From Candidatus Cloacimonadota bacterium (GTDB taxonomy: Bacteria > Cloacimonadota > Cloacimonadia > Cloacimonadales > WRIO01): a stretch of 18,203 nucleotides of DNA. Shown piece by piece: positions 14,650 to 18,203 of this stretch (position 1 is the first letter of the stretch; each line of letters begins with the position of its first letter). The DNA lies in contig JALNXV010000026.1 of the NCBI GenBank assembly GCA_023230175.1, positions 1-18,203 of the forward strand. Reading direction: 5' to 3'. A model generated the notes under the pieces. It worked only from the letters and a program-made list of their open reading frames with translations. It ran no database searches and was not told the DNA's origin. Made by a program: the position numbers and the translations under genes.

Positions 14650-16941
14650 TTGATTGATAATAATAAACAAGATAATAATGAAAGAATAAATGGAACCGTT
14701 ACTTTAAAAGAATTAGTAAATGGAATACCTGTTCCTATTTTTTTAAAAGATATTTCCGGTTTATTTTTAGGCTGTAACCCTTCTTTTACTCATTTATTTG
14801 GTTTTGAAGAGTATGATTTGATTGGAAAAACATCTTACGATATTTCTCCTAAAGAAGAAGCTGATGAATATAGTTTTAGAGATAAAGAGATTCTTAGGCA
14901 TCAAGGTATTCAAATATATGAAGGGACTATAACTAACAAATTCGGACATAAACATAATGTGATTTTTAGAAAAAGTATTTTAAAAGATCCAAATGATGAA
15001 ATCGTAGCTATTGTTGGCGTGATTATTGACATCACAAAAAGAAAAAATATTGAAAAATCATTATGGGAATATCGGAATAAGTTACATGAGATGGTTTTTG
15101 AAAAAACTGAAGATATTACAAAAAAAAATCTACTTTTAGAAAAAGAAATTGAGAAAAGAAAAAAATCTGAGGATGAGTTAAGACAACAAGAATACTTATT
15201 AAGAACTATTTTAAATAGTACTTATGATGCCATTATAGTTTTTGATGTAAGTGGTCAAATCGTCAATGTTAATAATAAAACAAAGGAATTATTTAAAGTA
15301 AAAGAACCCTTTTTTAGTAAATTGAACTTTTTTGATGATTTGTCTGCTATTGATAATGAAATAGATTATTTAAATGAAAAATGGGATAATGTTATAAATG
15401 ATAATGATGAATTTTTTGAGTGGTATGCAAAGACACCTTATGAAAACGAAGTATTTACAACAGAAATATATTTAAGAAAGATTATTATTAGTTCTAAAAT
15501 CCATATTTTAGCTAATATAAGGGATATAACGGAAAGAAAAAAAACTGATGAGCTTTTATTGCAAGAACATAATAAAGTAAAAATTGCATTAAAGCATGAG
15601 ATGTTAATCTCTACGATAGCAACAATTTTTAATTCTACTGATGATTTTTTTAGTGTTATCGACTATGCATTAGAAATTATAAGTTCAACTTTAAATATTA
15701 AGGATGTACAGTTTGTCCCATTTATAAAGGAATCCTTTGATGATTTAAAACATAAAAAATGGTTAAATATAGCGTATGAATATTATTTAGCACAAGTTAT
15801 GAACACTACAGATTTAGATACAGAAATCGTGTCTGCAAAACAATTAGTTAATACTTTGTTATCAAAAATATTGCAATCAATATCTGTTTTTTGGGTTGAT
15901 TTGTCAGAAACTGTACAAGCAAATAGGACTATTTTAGAAAAGCATAATGTAAAATCTTTTGCAGCAGTACCTTTAAAGTTCCAGGGTAATATCGACTTAT
16001 TAAGCTCTATTAAATCAAATGTTAAGATATATGGAATGCTAACTTTTGAAAGTGCCGAACCTAATGTGTGGACTTCTAAACATTTTAGTCTTTTTAATAC
16101 AATAGCAAATATGTTATCTAATGCTTGGGGTAAACATTTACAGACAGTTGCCAGGATTAATGCTGAGATGAAGAATGCAGAATCTGTACAATTACTTGAG
16201 AATTCAGCAAGATTAGCTTCTATTGGCGTTATGGCATCAGGCATCACTCATGAGATAAATCAACCCTTAAACGCAATCAAAGTGACAGCTGATACTATCC
16301 TATTTCAAGAAAGAAGAATGCCGGGCATTTATCCTGAAAATTTAGTTAATAAATTAAAAAACATATCGTTAGCTACAAATAGGATTGATGAGATTATTAG
16401 GCATATGAAATCTTTTTGGTCTTTGAATGAAAAAGTAAAAGAGGATAAATTTGAAATTCATGAAGCTATATGTCATTCAATTGATATCTTGAAAAAACAG
16501 ATGAGTTTACATAACATTGATATCTTTCTTACCTTTTTAAATCAAACATCATCTCCATATAATGAAAAAGATTTAAAAACAATGCCGATAATTATTAATG
16601 GTAATAGGATTCATTTTGAACAAATCATAATAAATCTGGTTGTAAATGCATATCATTCATTAGAAAAATCAAACCAAATTGACAAGTTTATAAAGATTGA
16701 TACAGAATATGGAAACGATTTTTATTTAGTGAGGATAACCGATAACGGTATAGGATTCCCGGAAAATTTTGAAAATAAATTGTTTGATCCTTTTTATTCA
16801 ACTAAAAAACCCGGTAAGGGTATGGGATTAGGTTTAGCTATTGTTAAGTTTTTTATGGATAATTTTAAAGGTTCAATTAAAGCTTTTAATAATGAGATTC
16901 ATCAAGGTGCATGTTTTGAATTGTATTTTAAGAAAGATTAG
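14650..16941 (+). CDS. Cytoplasmic sensor histidine kinase, PAS-PAS-GAF-HisKA-HATPase
   Basis: This is a 763-residue kinase without a signal peptide or membrane helices, hence probably cytoplasmic. The TTG start has GGAG eight bases upstream. Order: PAS (about 16-132), coiled coil (132-180), second PAS (about 178-300, ending NIRDITERKK), GAF-like region (about 318-500), HisKA with phosphoacceptor His534 in ITHEINQPLNAIK, and HATPase with N box (NLVVNAYHSL, about 664), G1 DNGIGFPEN (698-706), F box FDPFYSTKKPGKG and G2 GMGLGLAIV (724-732). All catalytic boxes are intact. The HEINQPLNA form is typical of DctB/NtrY-like kinases. No response regulator gene lies in the window, so the kinase is an orphan here and its partner is unknown. 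It may be the last gene of the long unit starting at 6365. Confidence 0.92.
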   Translation: MIDNNKQDNNERINGTVTLKELVNGIPVPIFLKDISGLFLGCNPSFTHLFGFEEYDLIGKTSYDISPKEEADEYSFRDKEILRHQGIQIYEGTITNKFGHKHNVIFRKSILKDPNDEIVAIVGVIIDITKRKNIEKSLWEYRNKLHEMVFEKTEDITKKNLLLEKEIEKRKKSEDELRQQEYLLRTILNSTYDAIIVFDVSGQIVNVNNKTKELFKVKEPFFSKLNFFDDLSAIDNEIDYLNEKWDNVINDNDEFFEWYAKTPYENEVFTTEIYLRKIIISSKIHILANIRDITERKKTDELLLQEHNKVKIALKHEMLISTIATIFNSTDDFFSVIDYALEIISSTLNIKDVQFVPFIKESFDDLKHKKWLNIAYEYYLAQVMNTTDLDTEIVSAKQLVNTLLSKILQSISVFWVDLSETVQANRTILEKHNVKSFAAVPLKFQGNIDLLSSIKSNVKIYGMLTFESAEPNVWTSKHFSLFNTIANMLSNAWGKHLQTVARINAEMKNAESVQLLENSARLASIGVMASGITHEINQPLNAIKVTADTILFQERRMPGIYPENLVNKLKNISLATNRIDEIIRHMKSFWSLNEKVKEDKFEIHEAICHSIDILKKQMSLHNIDIFLTFLNQTSSPYNEKDLKTMPIIINGNRIHFEQIIINLVVNAYHSLEKSNQIDKFIKIDTEYGNDFYLVRITDNGIGFPENFENKLFDPFYSTKKPGKGMGLGLAIVKFFMDNFKGSIKAFNNEIHQGACFELYFKKD

Positions 16942-16969
16942 ATAATTATCTTTTTATTTTAAAAAACTA

Positions 16970-16998
16970 TTGACTTAAAAGTCGGTTACTCATATTTT
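16970..16998 (+). promoter_or_regulatory. Candidate promoter of ybaB-recR-ribE
   Basis: TTGACT (16970-16975, five of six -35 matches) is followed after 17 bases by TATTTT (16993-16998, four of six). It lies in the 82-base gap after the kinase gene, the longest gap downstream of 6364, and would give the housekeeping genes their own expression. Confidence 0.45.
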
Positions 16999-17011
16999 GT
17001 ATAAAAATATT

Positions 17012-17018
17012 AAGGAGG
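17012..17018 (+). promoter_or_regulatory. Shine-Dalgarno site deciding the ybaB start
   Basis: AAGGAGG, five bases before ATG at 17024. The frame is open upstream to a TTG at 16997, but that start overlaps the promoter and has no binding site, so 17024 is the start. Confidence 0.8.
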
Positions 17019-17023
17019 CAAAA

Positions 17024-17350
17024 ATGTTCCCAGGCGGTGGAAAACAAATGCAAGAATTACAGAAGAAGATGCAGAAAATGCAAAATGATTTAATGAAATC
17101 TCAACAAGAACTTGAACAAAAAGTATGGAAAGCTTCTTCAGGTGGTGGAATGGTAAATGTAGAGATGAATGGTAAATACGATTTAGTTAGTATAAAAATA
17201 AGTCCTGAAGCTGTTAATCCTGATGATGTAGAAATGTTAGAAGATTTAATTGTCGCTGCAATAAAAGATATTCATCAGACAATTGCTAAAGAAGTAGAAG
17301 CTGATATGTCAAAGCTTACAGGTGGGATTAAAATACCGGGCTTATTCTAA
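17024..17350 (+). CDS. ybaB: YbaB/EbfC family nucleoid-associated protein
   Basis: This is a 108-residue protein of normal family length. It starts MFPGGGKQ, followed by a long Met/Gln/Lys-rich helix (about 8-38), then the conserved beta core (GGGMVNVEMNGKYDLVSIKIS) given here as GGGMVNVEMNGKY (about 43-55) and DLVSIKISPE, then LEDLIVAAI and the C-terminal helix, ending GGIKIPGLF. The family binds DNA as dimers and is regularly encoded directly before recR, as here with a three-base gap. The usual upstream partner dnaX is absent; a histidine kinase occupies that place. AAGGAGG at 17012 fixes the start. Confidence 0.95.
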   Translation: MFPGGGKQMQELQKKMQKMQNDLMKSQQELEQKVWKASSGGGMVNVEMNGKYDLVSIKISPEAVNPDDVEMLEDLIVAAIKDIHQTIAKEVEADMSKLTGGIKIPGLF

Positions 17351-17353
17351 TTT

Positions 17354-17959
17354 ATGACAGTTTTATCGGAATCACTTCTATCCTTACAGAAAAGTTTACA
17401 ACTTTTACCGGGTATCGGAGAAAAAACAGCTCAGAGATTAGCTATTCATCTTATGAGTAATTCTAAAGATAAAGCTAAGTTAATTTCTGATGCAATTTTA
17501 AATGCTTTAGATAAATGTAAACCGTGTTCAAATTGTTTTTTACTCTCCGATACTAATCCTTGTCCTATTTGTGCTGATGATTCTAGAGATAGTAGTCTTC
17601 TATGTATAGTTGAAAATTCTAAAGATATTTTTCTTATAGAAAATACCAATGAATATCATGGCAGATATTTTGTTTTAGGTAATTTACTCTCACCAATAGA
17701 TGGTATAGGTGTTAACGAAATTCGCTTGAAAGAATTAGATTTATTCATAAAAAACAATTGTTTTTCTGAGATTATTTTAGCTTTATCCCCCTCAACTGAA
17801 GGAGAGACAACTATGCAATTTCTTTCTGAACATATATCTCAGTTCGGAATAAATGTTACCAGATTATCAACAGGAATCCCTTATGGTGGTGATATGGAGT
17901 ATAGTGGTGTTTCTACATTAGTTAATGCTTTTAGAAGAAGATATCCAATTAAGGATTAA
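17354..17959 (+). CDS. recR: Recombination mediator protein RecR
   Basis: This 201-residue protein has standard RecR length. It has an N-terminal helix-hairpin-helix (LPGIGEKTAQRLAIHLM, 18-34), a zinc finger with Cys58, Cys61, Cys70 and Cys73 (C-x2-C-x8-C-x2-C), a Toprim domain (about 80-170, with ENTNEYHGRYFVLGNLLSP) and the C-terminal GIPYGGDMEYSG segment (about 178-189). An additional Cys55 precedes the finger. RecR acts with RecF/RecO to load RecA in gap repair in the cytoplasm. No clear Shine-Dalgarno precedes the ATG, so translation is probably coupled to ybaB, which ends three bases upstream. Confidence 0.97.
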   Translation: MTVLSESLLSLQKSLQLLPGIGEKTAQRLAIHLMSNSKDKAKLISDAILNALDKCKPCSNCFLLSDTNPCPICADDSRDSSLLCIVENSKDIFLIENTNEYHGRYFVLGNLLSPIDGIGVNEIRLKELDLFIKNNCFSEIILALSPSTEGETTMQFLSEHISQFGINVTRLSTGIPYGGDMEYSGVSTLVNAFRRRYPIKD

Positions 17960-17960
17960 T

Positions 17961-18203
17961 ATGTTTACAGGAATTATTCAAGAAGTAGGGAAAATTATTA
18001 ATATCCAACTGCAAGAGAAGAAGAAATACTTTATTATTGCTTGTAAATTATTACAGGATGATTTACATACTGGAGAAAGTATTGCTTGTAACGGTATATG
18101 TATGACGGTTATTGATTTTGATAATGCCTCTATTAAAGTTGAAGCTATGAATCAAACTTTACAGACTACGACAGCAAATATATGGAAACATAACGATTTA
18201 TTA
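17961..18203 (+). CDS. ribE: Riboflavin synthase alpha subunit, N-terminal part (cut by window end)
   Basis: The first 81 residues are visible and the gene runs off the window without a stop. The start MFTGIIQEVGKI and the segment GESIACNGICMTVIDFD are the hallmarks of the first lumazine-binding domain of riboflavin synthase, which converts two 6,7-dimethyl-8-ribityllumazine molecules into riboflavin and a pyrimidine. AAGGA lies five bases before the ATG, and there is only one base between it and the recR stop codon, so the two are very likely cotranscribed. A full-length enzyme would have about 200 residues with a second, similar domain. Confidence 0.93.
   Translation, partial: MFTGIIQEVGKIINIQLQEKKKYFIIACKLLQDDLHTGESIACNGICMTVIDFDNASIKVEAMNQTLQTTTANIWKHNDLL

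Noticed and set aside
15783..16247. 154-residue open frame on the minus strand
   Set aside because: Lies wholly inside the intact histidine kinase gene, has no ribosome-binding site and no recognisable domain; a shadow frame.
16940..16951. Palindrome AGATAATTATCT followed by T residues, possible terminator after the kinase gene
   Set aside because: Only a four-to-five base-pair AT stem can form; too weak to call a terminator.

Overview
The window is very AT-rich (roughly 30% GC by eye). It looks like a chromosome segment from a Gram-negative bacterium of the Fibrobacteres-Chlorobi-Bacteroidetes (FCB) superphylum, most plausibly a Cloacimonadota-like lineage. Three observations support this. 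Two secreted proteins end in C-terminal modules of the type used for type IX-like surface sorting. Many genes have strong Shine-Dalgarno sites (AGGAGG, AAGGAGGT, AAGGAGG) and TTGACA-type promoters, which is unlike typical Bacteroidota. Short hairpin-forming interspersed repeats fill the intergenic space. The assignment is an inference; no rRNA or other direct phylogenetic marker was compared.

Layout. Positions 2-829 (minus strand) encode a short secreted FG-GAP/VCBS-repeat protein that ends inside a palindrome at the window edge and looks truncated. Positions 830-1592 hold no convincing large gene. They contain a minus-strand promoter with a 10-codon minicistron, a cluster of small hairpins, two copies (A, B) of an interspersed repeat, and the promoter of the next gene. 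Positions 1593-6122 encode a 1509-residue modular secreted protein with lamin-tail, chitobiase-like, CotH kinase, InlB-type, GLUG, Fn3 and FlgD-like domains. Positions 6121-6252 hold repeat copy C with 11-bp terminal inverted repeats, followed by a strong intrinsic terminator at 6278-6313.

From 6365 to 16941 eight genes run head to tail with gaps of 8-31 bases and may form one long transcription unit. They are a Gld-like ABC exporter set (ATPase, permease, GldG-like auxiliary protein, DUF4340 protein), an SBBP beta-propeller protein with a C-terminal sorting domain, an AI-2E-family membrane protein, a ComEC-like metallo-beta-lactamase-fold lipoprotein, and a cytoplasmic PAS-PAS-GAF histidine kinase. 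A second promoter then drives the housekeeping genes ybaB, recR and ribE, the last cut by the window end.

Working together: the ABC set, lipoprotein and sorted proteins all act at or beyond the inner membrane, and the histidine kinase may sense a cytoplasmic cue, but no response regulator is present. The least explained structure is the hairpin repeat family: at least three related elements plus several hairpins of similar geometry, concentrated at gene ends.
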